A stretch of DNA of 64,000 bases, taken from NCBI GenBank assembly GCA_965228905.1, contig CBDDII010000003.1, positions 62,001 to 126,000 of the forward strand, written 5' to 3'. Every line of letters starts with the position of its first letter. Positions within the stretch are counted from its first letter, which is position 1. Below are positions 8,664 through 16,338 of the stretch, piece by piece. Origin of the DNA: CALKXV01 sp965228905. GTDB lineage: Bacteria; Pseudomonadota; Alphaproteobacteria; Rhodobacterales; Rhodobacteraceae. A program made the position numbers and the translations under genes. The notes under the pieces were generated by a model. The model saw only the letters and a list, made by a program, of their open reading frames with translations, made no database searches and had not been told where the DNA came from.

Positions 8664-9005
8664 ATGCAAATGACAGCTTCCAAGGCGGAAGGTGTGCAAG
8701 TCGTGACGGTCAAGGACCGCCGCATTGATGCCGCCGTTGCCGTGCGTTTCAAGGACAAGATGCAAGAACTGACCGGGGAAACCAACGAACGGGTGATCCT
8801 TGACCTGGGCGAGGTTGAGTTTCTGGATTCCAGCGGGCTGGGTGCCGTCGTTGGTACGATGAAACACCTTGGCCGCAACCGCCGCCTTGACCTCGCGAAT
8901 CTCACGCCGACGGTCGAAAAGGTGTTTCGCATCACCCGGATGGATCGGGTGTTTCGCATCTTTCCCACCACCGAAGCCGCGCTAGAGGCTGTTGCCGATG
9001 CCTGA
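8664..9005 (+). CDS. STAS-domain anti-sigma factor antagonist (SpoIIAA/RsbV-like)
   Basis: A 113-residue single STAS domain. The switch motif FLDSSGLG at 53-60 carries the serine (Ser56 or Ser57) that a partner kinase would phosphorylate. Such proteins bind and neutralise an anti-sigma kinase when unphosphorylated. The partner is the next gene, whose start overlaps this stop by eight bases. No sigma factor, PP2C phosphatase or sensor is adjacent, so the output is elsewhere on the genome. It is divergent from msrC with about 90 bases between starts. Confidence 0.88.
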   Translation: MQMTASKAEGVQVVTVKDRRIDAAVAVRFKDKMQELTGETNERVILDLGEVEFLDSSGLGAVVGTMKHLGRNRRLDLANLTPTVEKVFRITRMDRVFRIFPTTEAALEAVADA

Positions 9006-9495
9006 TGACGGGATGACACCCGGCGGCGGGGCCGTTGGCCCCGACGACCGCATGGCTGGCGGCCCGCGTCTGGTGCTGGATGAAACCTATCCGGCCGATT
9101 TTCGCTGGGTTCGCCGCGCCATCCAGAACGCGCTTGAGGAGTTGCGCAAGGACGGTCTGACGGAAGAGGCGCTTGGTTCCGTCGAAATCGTTCTGGCCGA
9201 GGCGTTGAACAACGTCGCCGAACACGCCTACCCCGAAGACCAGAAAGGCGAATTGCGCCTCATCATTCGTCGACGTGCAAAGGCGCTGATGTTCGAAATC
9301 CGCGACAAGGGCAAACCGATGCCCAAAGGGCGCGCGCCCATGGGCAACCACCCTATGACCGAGTTTCAGCAACACGACTCGATGCCCGAAGGCGGTTACG
9401 GCTGGTTCCTGATTCGTGAAATCGTCAGTGATCTGGTCTACGACCGGCATGATGACGAGAATTTTTTGCTGATCCGAATGGCCATCAAGACCTGA
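8998..9495 (+). CDS. RsbW-like serine kinase / anti-sigma ATP-binding protein
   Basis: A 165-residue HATPase_c (GHKL) domain protein, the kinase half of a partner-switch. The N-box EALNNVAEHAY lies at about 65-75, and the glycine-rich lid GGYGWFLIREIV at about 132-143. It should phosphorylate the STAS protein encoded just upstream and bind a sigma factor or other target in turn. The ATG at 8998 overlaps the STAS stop; a TTG at 8992 is an alternative. About 20 N-terminal residues precede the domain and look disordered (Gly/Asp rich). Together these two genes form a minimal switch without a visible phosphatase. Confidence 0.85.
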   Translation: MPDDGMTPGGGAVGPDDRMAGGPRLVLDETYPADFRWVRRAIQNALEELRKDGLTEEALGSVEIVLAEALNNVAEHAYPEDQKGELRLIIRRRAKALMFEIRDKGKPMPKGRAPMGNHPMTEFQQHDSMPEGGYGWFLIREIVSDLVYDRHDDENFLLIRMAIKT

Positions 9496-9626
9496 GCGAG
9501 GCCCTTTGACGGCGCGCCCGACATTACCATGTGGATACCTGCGAAACAATTTCCGACACAGTCGAATTTTGTTTCCAATAAGGCAAGCTCGCCCCGGAAT
9601 GGCCAGATTTGCGCCAAATTTTGGCC

Positions 9627-9755
9627 CGGTGCGGCGTGCATCCCGCTTGGGTGGCTGCGAAGCTACCCTCGGCATCGCGCATGTATCCAGCCCCCACCCA
9701 GCACGTGATGCCGAGGCCCACCCCCCTTTCAGGTTCAAACCTGCGGATCGCACCG
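9627..9755 (+). ncRNA. Candidate branched structured RNA, family not recognised
   Basis: About 129 bases fold into a closed multibranch structure. The ends pair over 7 bp (CGGTGCG 9627-9633 with CGCACCG 9749-9755). Inside are an 8-bp hairpin with a GCGA tetraloop (9649-9668), a stem of 8-10 bp (9667/9669-9676 with GATGCCGAGG 9707-9716), and a short CAGGT/ACCTG hairpin (9730-9743). The GNRA loop favours the plus strand as the RNA sense. It does not match the signatures I know for SRP RNA, tmRNA, RNase P, 6S RNA or common riboswitches. Promoter and terminator were not identified. It could be a trans-acting RNA or a structured 3' region of the rsbW-like mRNA. Confidence 0.5.
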
Positions 9756-9938
9756 CTCGAAACCGTCTAGTGCCCTGTCTCTGCTGGAAAGATTAATGTT
9801 CCGGCACATCTGCACCCCTGCCCTGAACCGGCACAGGCCATACCGCAGACCGCATTCCACTCAGGCGCGACCGTCAGGAAACCTTCAGGCAGCCAAACGC
9901 CATTAAACCGCAGATTCTCGTTGAAAAACGGCAGGATT

Positions 9939-9960
9939 GCGGCGCAAGCACTCGCGCCGC
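9939..9960 (-). terminator. Possible terminator of hspQ
   Basis: A 7-bp inverted repeat (GCGGCGC with GCGCCGC, eight-base loop) begins six bases after the hspQ stop on the minus strand. A TTTTT run follows only ten bases later, so it is a weak intrinsic terminator. Confidence 0.4.
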
Positions 9961-9965
9961 GCAGC

Positions 9966-10292
9966 TCAGTTCATCTGAACGTGAAGCGGGTATTGGCCGT
10001 CATCGAAATCGCCGAAAAACTCTTCAAGATCCGGATGATCCACAGGCTCGCCCGAATAATCGGCGACAAGGTTCTGTTCGGACACATAGGCCACATAATA
10101 GCTTTGGTCGTTCTCGGCCAACAGGTGGTAAAACGGCTGATCCTTCTTCGGACGACTGTCCTCCGGGATCGCCTGATACCATTCCTCGGTATTCGAAAAC
10201 ATCGCATCGACGTCGAAAACGACGCCCCGAAACGGATGTTTTCTGTGTCGGACCACCTGGCCCAATGCGTATTTCGCACGCGTCTTGAACAT
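9966..10292 (-). CDS. hspQ: Heat shock protein HspQ (hemimethylated-DNA-binding YccV family)
   Basis: A 108-residue cytoplasmic protein of the HspQ/YccV family. Conserved features are the N-terminal KYALGQVVRHRKHPFRGVVFDVD (written here in two parts: KYALGQVVRHRK, then HPFRGVVFDVD, residues 7-29) and QPFYHLLAEND plus YVAYVSEQNL in the middle. In enterobacteria HspQ is a heat-induced adaptor that increases Lon protease activity; the older name refers to binding of hemimethylated DNA. The upstream 185 bases also serve the divergent SLT lipoprotein gene. An AGGGGG about ten bases before the ATG is a plausible ribosome site. I could not identify a convincing heat-shock promoter. Confidence 0.9.
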   Translation of the reverse strand: MFKTRAKYALGQVVRHRKHPFRGVVFDVDAMFSNTEEWYQAIPEDSRPKKDQPFYHLLAENDQSYYVAYVSEQNLVADYSGEPVDHPDLEEFFGDFDDGQYPLHVQMN

Positions 10293-10477
10293 AACAATAA
10301 CCCCCTACAAACGTACCTAAAGTGCCGAATGCACGGTGTCGACGGATTTCCTTTGGTGGTCAAGAAACAGTGTGTGGAGGGACCTTTTACAGTCACAATG
10401 CCTCCAAAACAAACGTGTCTTTTCCAAACCGCGAAAAATTGGTACACTCTCCAAAACAATAAGACGCGAGTTGAGGC

Positions 10478-11062
10478 ATGAGCAAATCCCTTCGCGCCCT
10501 GATTCTATTCGGATTCATGGCCGCCTGCGGCAGCAGCAACCATGTTGCGCCAAGAAACCTGAACGACGCCTGTTCGATCATCGACCAAAGGCCGAACTAC
10601 CTTACCGCCATGAAACGCACCGAAAGACGCTGGGGCGTACCGGTCGCGGTGCAGATGGCCACGATCTACCAGGAAAGCAAATTCATCGGCAACGCCCGCA
10701 CCCCGCACCAGTTCGCGCTTGGCGTGATCCCCATGGGCCGACAAAGCTCGGCCTATGGATACGGTCAGGCGCTGGACGGCACCTGGGACGAATACAAGCA
10801 GGAACAGGGCGGCTGGGGCCGGCGGCGCGACGACATCGCCGATGCGACCGATTTCATGGGCTGGTACTTTACCAAGTCACAAGAGGATCTGGGCATTTCG
10901 CTCGCCGACGCCCGCAACCAGTACCTGGCTTATCACGAAGGCCGCACGGGCTATCGCCGCGGCAGCTATCGCAACAAAAGCTGGCTGCTCCGCGTCTCAA
11001 GCGAGGTCGAAGGCCGCGCCATCATGTACGACACCCAACTCCGAAGCTGCGGATTGATCTGA
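10478..11062 (+). CDS. SLT-domain lipoprotein, putative lytic transglycosylase
   Basis: A 194-residue predicted lipoprotein: signal sequence with lipobox FMAAC (Cys17). The mature part resembles a lysozyme-like transglycosylase, with ATIYQESKFIG placing a candidate catalytic Glu66, followed by AYGYGQALDGTWDEY (the G-x-x-Q-ALxGTW pattern of SLT domains) and YLAYHEGRTGY. It probably cleaves peptidoglycan glycan strands at the inner face of the outer membrane or acts as a cell-wall-binding protein. The domain is short compared with Slt70-type enzymes. It converges with lolA, with only three bases between stops. Confidence 0.75.
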   Translation: MSKSLRALILFGFMAACGSSNHVAPRNLNDACSIIDQRPNYLTAMKRTERRWGVPVAVQMATIYQESKFIGNARTPHQFALGVIPMGRQSSAYGYGQALDGTWDEYKQEQGGWGRRRDDIADATDFMGWYFTKSQEDLGISLADARNQYLAYHEGRTGYRRGSYRNKSWLLRVSSEVEGRAIMYDTQLRSCGLI

Positions 11063-11065
11063 AAC

Positions 11066-11674
11066 CTATTCGCCGTTACGGCGACGCTCTTCACCCTCGA
11101 TGCTGAACAGCGCCTGCGACAGGTTGCCGGTCTTCTGCAACTGCCCCAGAACGACGGTGGTCTTCGACCCCTGCCCGTCGGTCACGACCCATTGGCGCAA
11201 CTCGATCGGCCCTTCGGTGAATTTCAACTGAAGACGTCCGTATTCCGGATGCTCGGGGTCCTGCGCCGTCACGATGGTGGCGGTGCCATCGAAATCATGC
11301 CCCACCACCATGTTGCGGCGTGCAAGATTGACGTTCTGTTCAAGGATCAGGTTCAGGGGCGTGCGCCGCAGGGGATAGCGTTCGGCATTCTTCAGGTTCG
11401 ACTTGCCGTCAAAGATGCCAACCTGCTGACCGCCCGCCATCACCAAAAGATCCATCGGCGGGTTGTATTCGAACCGCATCCGCCCCGGCCGATGGATATA
11501 AAGCGTGCCGGTGGACAGGGTGCCATCGTCATTGATCTGGGTGAATTCCGTCTTCGCAGCCGTAATCCCGTTGATATATCCGGATATGGCGTTCAACGGC
11601 AGTTTGCTGGCGGCAAAGGCGGGCGCGGCGGCAAGGGCCGCGCCAAGGGCAAGAAAAGTTCTGCGGTGCATCAT
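11066..11674 (-). CDS. lolA: Outer-membrane lipoprotein carrier protein LolA family
   Basis: A 202-residue periplasmic protein that ferries lipoproteins from LolCDE to the outer membrane. The signal peptide MMHRRTFLALGAALAAAPAFA is followed by a LolA-type strand pattern with GTLYIHRPGRMRFEYNPP, VGIFDGKSNLKNAERYPLRRTPL and the C-terminal LRQWVVTDGQGSKTTVVL (each a separate motif). Start is uncertain: ATGs at 11695, 11674 and 11671 are all in frame; I chose 11674 because it gives a normal leader. No strong ribosome site is visible at any of them. In many Rhodobacterales lolA is a near neighbour of ftsK, as here. Confidence 0.82.
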   Translation of the reverse strand: MMHRRTFLALGAALAAAPAFAASKLPLNAISGYINGITAAKTEFTQINDDGTLSTGTLYIHRPGRMRFEYNPPMDLLVMAGGQQVGIFDGKSNLKNAERYPLRRTPLNLILEQNVNLARRNMVVGHDFDGTATIVTAQDPEHPEYGRLQLKFTEGPIELRQWVVTDGQGSKTTVVLGQLQKTGNLSQALFSIEGEERRRNGE

Positions 11675-11764
11675 CTGCTCGGGCCTTGTTGTCATGGGGT
11701 CGATATAGGCAAAGCGCACCACCTTAGCCAGTGATAGGCCATATCATAAGCGCGGCAACGCCTA

Positions 11765-11908
11765 TCAAAGCGCGTTGAACAGGAAATCCAGCAGGAAACA
11801 AAAGGCGATCAGCGGCATTCCAATCCAGATCGCCCCCAGGCGCACCGCCCGATAGGTGATCCGCGATGGCGGCGCGTGAACGCCCATAACTTTGCGTTGT
11901 CGATCCAT
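11765..11908 (-). CDS. Small single-span membrane protein, 47 residues
   Basis: A short ORF running from ATG at 11908 to TGA at 11767-11765. It encodes a basic N-terminus (MDRQRKVMGVHAPPSRITYR) followed by one long hydrophobic span (AVRLGAIWIGMPLIAFCFLL, then DFLFNAL). This positive-inside plus single helix layout is typical of genuine small membrane proteins. It lies between lolA and the divergent FemAB-like gene. No clear Shine-Dalgarno is seen; an internal ATG at 11887 is an alternative start. I do not recognise a family. Confidence 0.5.
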   Translation of the reverse strand: MDRQRKVMGVHAPPSRITYRAVRLGAIWIGMPLIAFCFLLDFLFNAL

Positions 11909-11954
11909 GCGGACATTAACCCGACCTTAGGTAAAGGCGTGGTTAACGGAGGTG

Positions 11955-12833
11955 ATGGAATTGATCTGGAACGAAACGCCTCAAGATCACTGGCAGGCCT
12001 TTATGGATGTAAACGGCGGCGCTCTTCAGCAAAGCTGGGCCTACGGCGAAACCGCCCGCACCCTTGGCGCCTTCGTGCATCGTTTCGAGCTCCGGAACGG
12101 CGATGAAACCATCGCCCTCGCCCAAGGGATCGAACGCCGGTTCATCAGGCCGATCACGCTGTTTTCCATGGCCCCCGTCTGCAAAGGCCCCGAAGAAGCT
12201 GAATTCCTCGCCCGCATACGCAGCATACTGCCCGGTACAATGATTGCCACACCGGGGCAATCCGACAGCCAAGACGCCTGCCACGCCGCAGGCCTCACCA
12301 AGGTGATGACACCGGCCAGCCTTGCCCGACTGTCCCTTGCCACGGGCCTTCGCGCACGCATGCACGGCAAATGGCGAAACCGGCTGCACACCGCCGAAGC
12401 CGCCAACCTGACAGTCCGTCAGGACCAGGACGAAAGCACCCTGTCGTGGCTACTGGCGATGGATCGCAAACAGCAGAAAAGCCGACGATACCGCGCCCTG
12501 CCCGACGTCTTCACCCAAATCTGGCACAGAGCGAAGCCGCAAGACACCCTGTTACTGACAGCCGGGCCGAAAGCCGACCCAATCGCGGCCATGCTGTTCC
12601 TGAAACACGGGACTGGCGCGACGTACCACGTCGGCTGGACATCTGATGCCGGGCGCAAGGCTTCGGCCCACAACCTGATCCTCGCCACTGCCGCCACACG
12701 ACTTGCCGAGATGGGCGTCACCCGGCTCGATCTCGGCACGATCGACACGGAAAACGCCCCCGGCCTTGCCCGCTTCAAACTCGGCAGCGGGGCCAAACCG
12801 GTGCGAACCGGCGGCACATGGCTCGGCCTCTGA
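11955..12833 (+). CDS. FemAB-like / GNAT-fold acyltransferase
   Basis: A protein of about 292 residues with two acetyltransferase-like lobes. The early QQSWAYGETARTLG motif and the C-terminal HNLILATAATRLAEMGVTRLDLG pattern (ALILAT-type helix, then LDLG strand) are characteristic of FemAB/peptidoglycan bridge and BioF2-like proteins. Substrate is unknown; cell-wall or polysaccharide aminoacylation are both possible. Start is open: GGAGG at 11948-11952 sits only two bases before the ATG at 11955 but eight before a TTG at 11961, which may be the real initiator. The gene ends just before 3' tail copy C, which belongs to the convergent gene. Confidence 0.72.
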   Translation: MELIWNETPQDHWQAFMDVNGGALQQSWAYGETARTLGAFVHRFELRNGDETIALAQGIERRFIRPITLFSMAPVCKGPEEAEFLARIRSILPGTMIATPGQSDSQDACHAAGLTKVMTPASLARLSLATGLRARMHGKWRNRLHTAEAANLTVRQDQDESTLSWLLAMDRKQQKSRRYRALPDVFTQIWHRAKPQDTLLLTAGPKADPIAAMLFLKHGTGATYHVGWTSDAGRKASAHNLILATAATRLAEMGVTRLDLGTIDTENAPGLARFKLGSGAKPVRTGGTWLGL

Positions 12834-12834
12834 T

Positions 12835-12856
12835 CTTCATCGCTTCATAAATACGC
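12835..12856 (-). repeat. 3'-end tail element, copy C
   Basis: On the minus strand this reads GCGTATTT, AT, GAAGCGATGAAG. It directly follows a 6-bp GC hairpin (12856-12871, CCCGCC/GGCGGG, loop GGAG) downstream of the gene stopping at 12884. It matches copies A, B and D. Confidence 0.65.
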
Positions 12857-12883
12857 CCGCCGGAGGGCGGGGCGCAAACAACC

Positions 12884-13609
12884 TCAGATCATCAAGGCAG
12901 GCGTGTCGTGCAACGGCGAAACCGCGCCGCTTTCCGGTGCGACGATCAAAAGGCACTCGGGCCGCCGCCCCATGCCCAGACCAAAGGCAGCAATGTCCCA
13001 GGTCCCCTGATCCAACGCAAAGGTCAGCGTCTTTCGACCACCACCGAAAACCACCGCCTCGCCGCTCTCACTCTGCAACCTCCCCGGCTCGGCCGCTTCG
13101 CGCAGCTTTCGCATCTCGCTCAACTGCGGCTCGGCAGGCCCCGACGAATGCACCCTCAAGCGCACCTTGACGGCCCCGTCCCCGCCGAATGACACGAAAT
13201 AGGCACCGACCTTGTTCAGGTAATCATGCAGCACCGGCGCGTGCAGGGCATCCACCGGATCGCGGGCGGAATCGTCGACAAGAATCCCGCCGGTCTCCAC
13301 ATCCAGCGTCCGCGCCTGCTCAAAGGCGATCACCGGTTCGGGCAAGCCGAACGACTGGCGACGCTGCTGTGCCAGACGTGCCCGTGCCAGTTGAAACTTC
13401 TGCGGATAGCTATGGGATCCCGCGCATAGCGCCAGCGCCTTGATCCCCAGTTCGATCTCGTCGCGTGCGGTCAGGGCACCCGCTCCTTCCAGCTCCAGCG
13501 CCATGCCGCCCAGGCTCCGCGCGGCCTTCCGCCGATCTTTCAAGGGCATCAGTTCCGCCTGCGCCACCGCCTCGCGCAATTCCGCGACACTTGGCCTGGG
13601 GCGGTTCAC
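12884..13609 (-). CDS. Conserved hypothetical protein coupled to ftsK
   Basis: A 241-residue soluble protein of no recognised family. The N-terminal third is helical and Arg/Glu rich (VAELREAVAQAELMPLKDRRKAARSLGG), the middle has HAPVLHDYLNKVGAYFVSFGGDG, and the C-terminal part is strand-like with GTWDIAAFGLGMGRRP. There is no signal peptide or membrane segment. The GTG start at 13609 overlaps the ftsK stop (13606-13608), so translation is coupled to ftsK. Context alone suggests a cell-division or chromosome link, but nothing in the sequence proves it. Its 3' end carries hairpin plus tail element C. Confidence 0.75.
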   Translation of the reverse strand: MNRPRPSVAELREAVAQAELMPLKDRRKAARSLGGMALELEGAGALTARDEIELGIKALALCAGSHSYPQKFQLARARLAQQRRQSFGLPEPVIAFEQARTLDVETGGILVDDSARDPVDALHAPVLHDYLNKVGAYFVSFGGDGAVKVRLRVHSSGPAEPQLSEMRKLREAAEPGRLQSESGEAVVFGGGRKTLTFALDQGTWDIAAFGLGMGRRPECLLIVAPESGAVSPLHDTPALMI

Positions 13610-16335
13610 CCCTGCTCCGGCACCAGGATCTCGCGCTTGCCGACGTGGTTCGCGGGGCTGACCAGCCCGTTCTCTTCCATCTGCTCGACCAGACGCGCGG
13701 CCTTGTTATAGCCGATCGCCAGTTTCCGCTGGATGTAGGATGTCGAACACTTCCGATCCTTGATCACGATGCCCACGGCCTGATCGTACAAGGCATCCTC
13801 GCCATCGGTGTTCCCGCCAAGCCCCAGCACCACATCGATGTCCGAGGCACTTTCCTCGTCCGGCCCGTCCTGTACGCCCGAAACATATTCCGGCGCGCCA
13901 AAGCTCTTCAGGTGGTTCACCACCTCTTCCACTTCCTCGTCTGAACAGAAGGGGCCATGCACACGGGTGATCTTGGCGCCGCCCGCCATGTAAAGCATGT
14001 CGCCCTGACCCAAAAGCTGCTCGGCCCCCATCTCGCCCAAGATGGTCCGCGAATCCACCTTCGAGGTCACCTGGAAGGAAATCCGCGTCGGAAAGTTCGC
14101 CTTGATCGTACCGGTAATCACGTCAACCGAAGGCCGCTGCGTCGCCATGATCAGGTGAATGCCACTGGCCCGCGCCATCTGCGCCAGACGCTGGATGCAG
14201 GCTTCGATCTCCTTGCCCGCCACCATCATCAGGTCGGCCATCTCGTCGACGATAACGACGATATAAGGCAGCTTCTGGGGTTCGAACTCTTCCGTCTCGA
14301 ACACGGGTTCACCCGTCTCGTCGTCGAACCCGGTCTGCACGGTACGGCTGAACATCTCGCCCTTCTTCAAGGCATCGGCGACGCGGCTGTTGTGCCCTTC
14401 GATGTTGCGCACACCCATTTTCGACATCTTGCGATAGCGTTCCTCCATCTCGCCCACGACCCATTTCAAGGCGACAACCGCCTTTTTCGGGTCGGTCACG
14501 ACGGGCGACAGAAGGTGCGGAATGCCGTCATAGACGCTCAGTTCCAGCATCTTGGGGTCGATCATGATCAACCGGCAATCTTCGGGTGTCAGCTTGTAAA
14601 GCAGTGACAGGATCATCGTGTTGATCGCGACCGATTTACCCGACCCCGTGGTCCCGGCGATCAGAAGGTGGGGCATCTTGGCAAGGTTCGCCACCACCGG
14701 ATCGCCGCCAATATTCTTGCCAAGGGCCAGCGGCAGGCGCTGGTTGCCGTCGCCGTAATCCCGCGCGGCCAGCATCTCGCGCAGAACCACCATCTCGCGC
14801 TTTTCATTGGGCAGTTCGATCCCGATGACCGACCGCCCCGGCACGGTCGAAACCCGCGCCGAGAGGGCCGACATAGACCGCGCGATGTCGTCGGCCAACC
14901 CGATCACGCGGGATGCCTTCAACCCCGGCGCAGGTTCTAGTTCGTACATCGTCACCACGGGGCCGGGGCGCACGCTGACGATCTCGCCCTTGACGCCATA
15001 GTCGTCCAGCACATTCTCCAGCATCCGCGCGTTTTCTTCCAAGGCCTCATCCGAGAGGTGATGCCGTTCGACAGTCGAAGGATCGGTCAACAGGTTCAGC
15101 GGCGGAATCTCGAAATCAACGTCACGATCTCCGAACGGCAGCGACGGCTGCGCCTCGGCCTTCGCCCGCTTCGACGGCGCGACCTTTTTGGCGCTGTGTT
15201 CGACCTTGGCCTTGCTTTCGGGCCGCGCCACGCGGTTCGACGCGAAACTGGTCGCCGCTTCGGCGTCCAGCGGCTCCAGCATTTCGGGGTCGGGCTGGGC
15301 GAACTGTGCATCCAGAGCGCTCAACTCGGCAATCTCGCCATCCTCGTCCAGCATCGAAATCGACGGCGCAGCCTGGGCGGCACGCGCCACCGGCGGCTCT
15401 TCGCGGGCGACAAGCTCGGGCCGGCGCACGCGGTGCTTCACCGCATCCGCGATCCGCGCGCTGACCCGGTCGCTCTCGGGCAGTTGCAGGGGTGCAGCCA
15501 CCTCTTCGGGCTCCGACCGCTTCAGGATCGACGGCACAAGATTGCGCAGTCCGGGTTTCTGGGGCTCGTCACGATAAGGCCGCGTGGCCCGCAACACTGC
15601 CGCACTGACCTCACCATCGCCGGGTGCATCGACCGCCGCTTCGGCACGCGCCGCCTTCAACCGCGACGCCGCCTGCAAACCACCGACAGCCCCTTGGCCC
15701 AAAAGCTTCAGCACCGTGTGATAGATCAGGATCAGACCGCCCAAAAGATAGCGGGTATAGAACCAAAGCTCATCCCGGTCGAAGCCAAGCGCATAGGCCA
15801 TAAGCGCGATCGAACCAAAGAAAAGCGCAAAGGCCGCCACCTTCAGACCCACACCGGGATCAAAGGGAAGAACGCCAAGAACCGCCCCAAGGATCGTATC
15901 ACCGAACAGCCCGCCAAGACCAAAGGAATGGGTCCATCCGGCCCCCGGTACATGGGTCGAGAAATAGACCGAGACCAGGGCAACCGCGATCGGCGCAAAG
16001 ATCATCCGGTGCAGGATGATCTGCTCACCGTGGTTAAAGATGAATCGCAGACCCCAGACGAAAAACACCAGCGACATCGCCCAACCGCCATACCCGGCAA
16101 TCACGTAGATGGGCGAAGCAAAGGCCGCACCAAGCGGGCCAAGGATGTTCTGGGCAGGCGCATCGGTCGCCGACAGCCAGTTCGGATCGTCAGGCGAATA
16201 AGACCCAAGCGCCAACGCGATCATCACCGCAGCCGCCACCAGCGCCATGCCGATCAGCTCTTTCCCCCGTCGCTCGATAATCGCCTGGGTGTCGCTGTCG
16301 AACAGGGGATCGCGGCCTCGTGTCTGATACGCCAT
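13606..16335 (-). CDS. ftsK: DNA translocase FtsK
   Basis: A 909-residue septal DNA pump that clears and aligns chromosome termini during division. The N-terminus carries four membrane segments (about residues 28-48, 75-95, 108-128 and 150-185), then a low-complexity linker to about residue 410 rich in Ala, Glu and Pro. The motor domain follows, with Walker A GTTGSGKSVAIN near residue 560 and Walker B VVIVDEMADLMM near 690. The C-terminal gamma winged-helix (STSYIQRKLAIGYNKAARLVEQME, given as two parts: STSYIQRKLAIGY and NKAARLVEQME) reads KOPS sites. Linker length is short compared with E. coli FtsK but normal for alphaproteobacteria. The upstream aminotransferase gene stops three bases before its ATG. 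Confidence 0.96.
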   Translation of the reverse strand: MAYQTRGRDPLFDSDTQAIIERRGKELIGMALVAAAVMIALALGSYSPDDPNWLSATDAPAQNILGPLGAAFASPIYVIAGYGGWAMSLVFFVWGLRFIFNHGEQIILHRMIFAPIAVALVSVYFSTHVPGAGWTHSFGLGGLFGDTILGAVLGVLPFDPGVGLKVAAFALFFGSIALMAYALGFDRDELWFYTRYLLGGLILIYHTVLKLLGQGAVGGLQAASRLKAARAEAAVDAPGDGEVSAAVLRATRPYRDEPQKPGLRNLVPSILKRSEPEEVAAPLQLPESDRVSARIADAVKHRVRRPELVAREEPPVARAAQAAPSISMLDEDGEIAELSALDAQFAQPDPEMLEPLDAEAATSFASNRVARPESKAKVEHSAKKVAPSKRAKAEAQPSLPFGDRDVDFEIPPLNLLTDPSTVERHHLSDEALEENARMLENVLDDYGVKGEIVSVRPGPVVTMYELEPAPGLKASRVIGLADDIARSMSALSARVSTVPGRSVIGIELPNEKREMVVLREMLAARDYGDGNQRLPLALGKNIGGDPVVANLAKMPHLLIAGTTGSGKSVAINTMILSLLYKLTPEDCRLIMIDPKMLELSVYDGIPHLLSPVVTDPKKAVVALKWVVGEMEERYRKMSKMGVRNIEGHNSRVADALKKGEMFSRTVQTGFDDETGEPVFETEEFEPQKLPYIVVIVDEMADLMMVAGKEIEACIQRLAQMARASGIHLIMATQRPSVDVITGTIKANFPTRISFQVTSKVDSRTILGEMGAEQLLGQGDMLYMAGGAKITRVHGPFCSDEEVEEVVNHLKSFGAPEYVSGVQDGPDEESASDIDVVLGLGGNTDGEDALYDQAVGIVIKDRKCSTSYIQRKLAIGYNKAARLVEQMEENGLVSPANHVGKREILVPEQG

Positions 16336-16338
16336 GCG

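Larger units (their letters stand above)
9496..9965. other. 470-base non-coding region between convergent genes
   Basis: No convincing ORF on either strand. It holds the candidate structured RNA at 9627-9755 and a possible hspQ terminator at 9939-9960. The rest (9496-9626 and 9756-9938) shows no gene or recognised motif. Both neighbours end here, so nothing in it can be a 5' leader of either. Confidence 0.7.

Noticed and set aside
9731..9743. tRNA T-arm-like sequence AGGTTCAAACCT
   Set aside because: No matching acceptor, D or anticodon stems; it is better explained as part of the branched RNA candidate.
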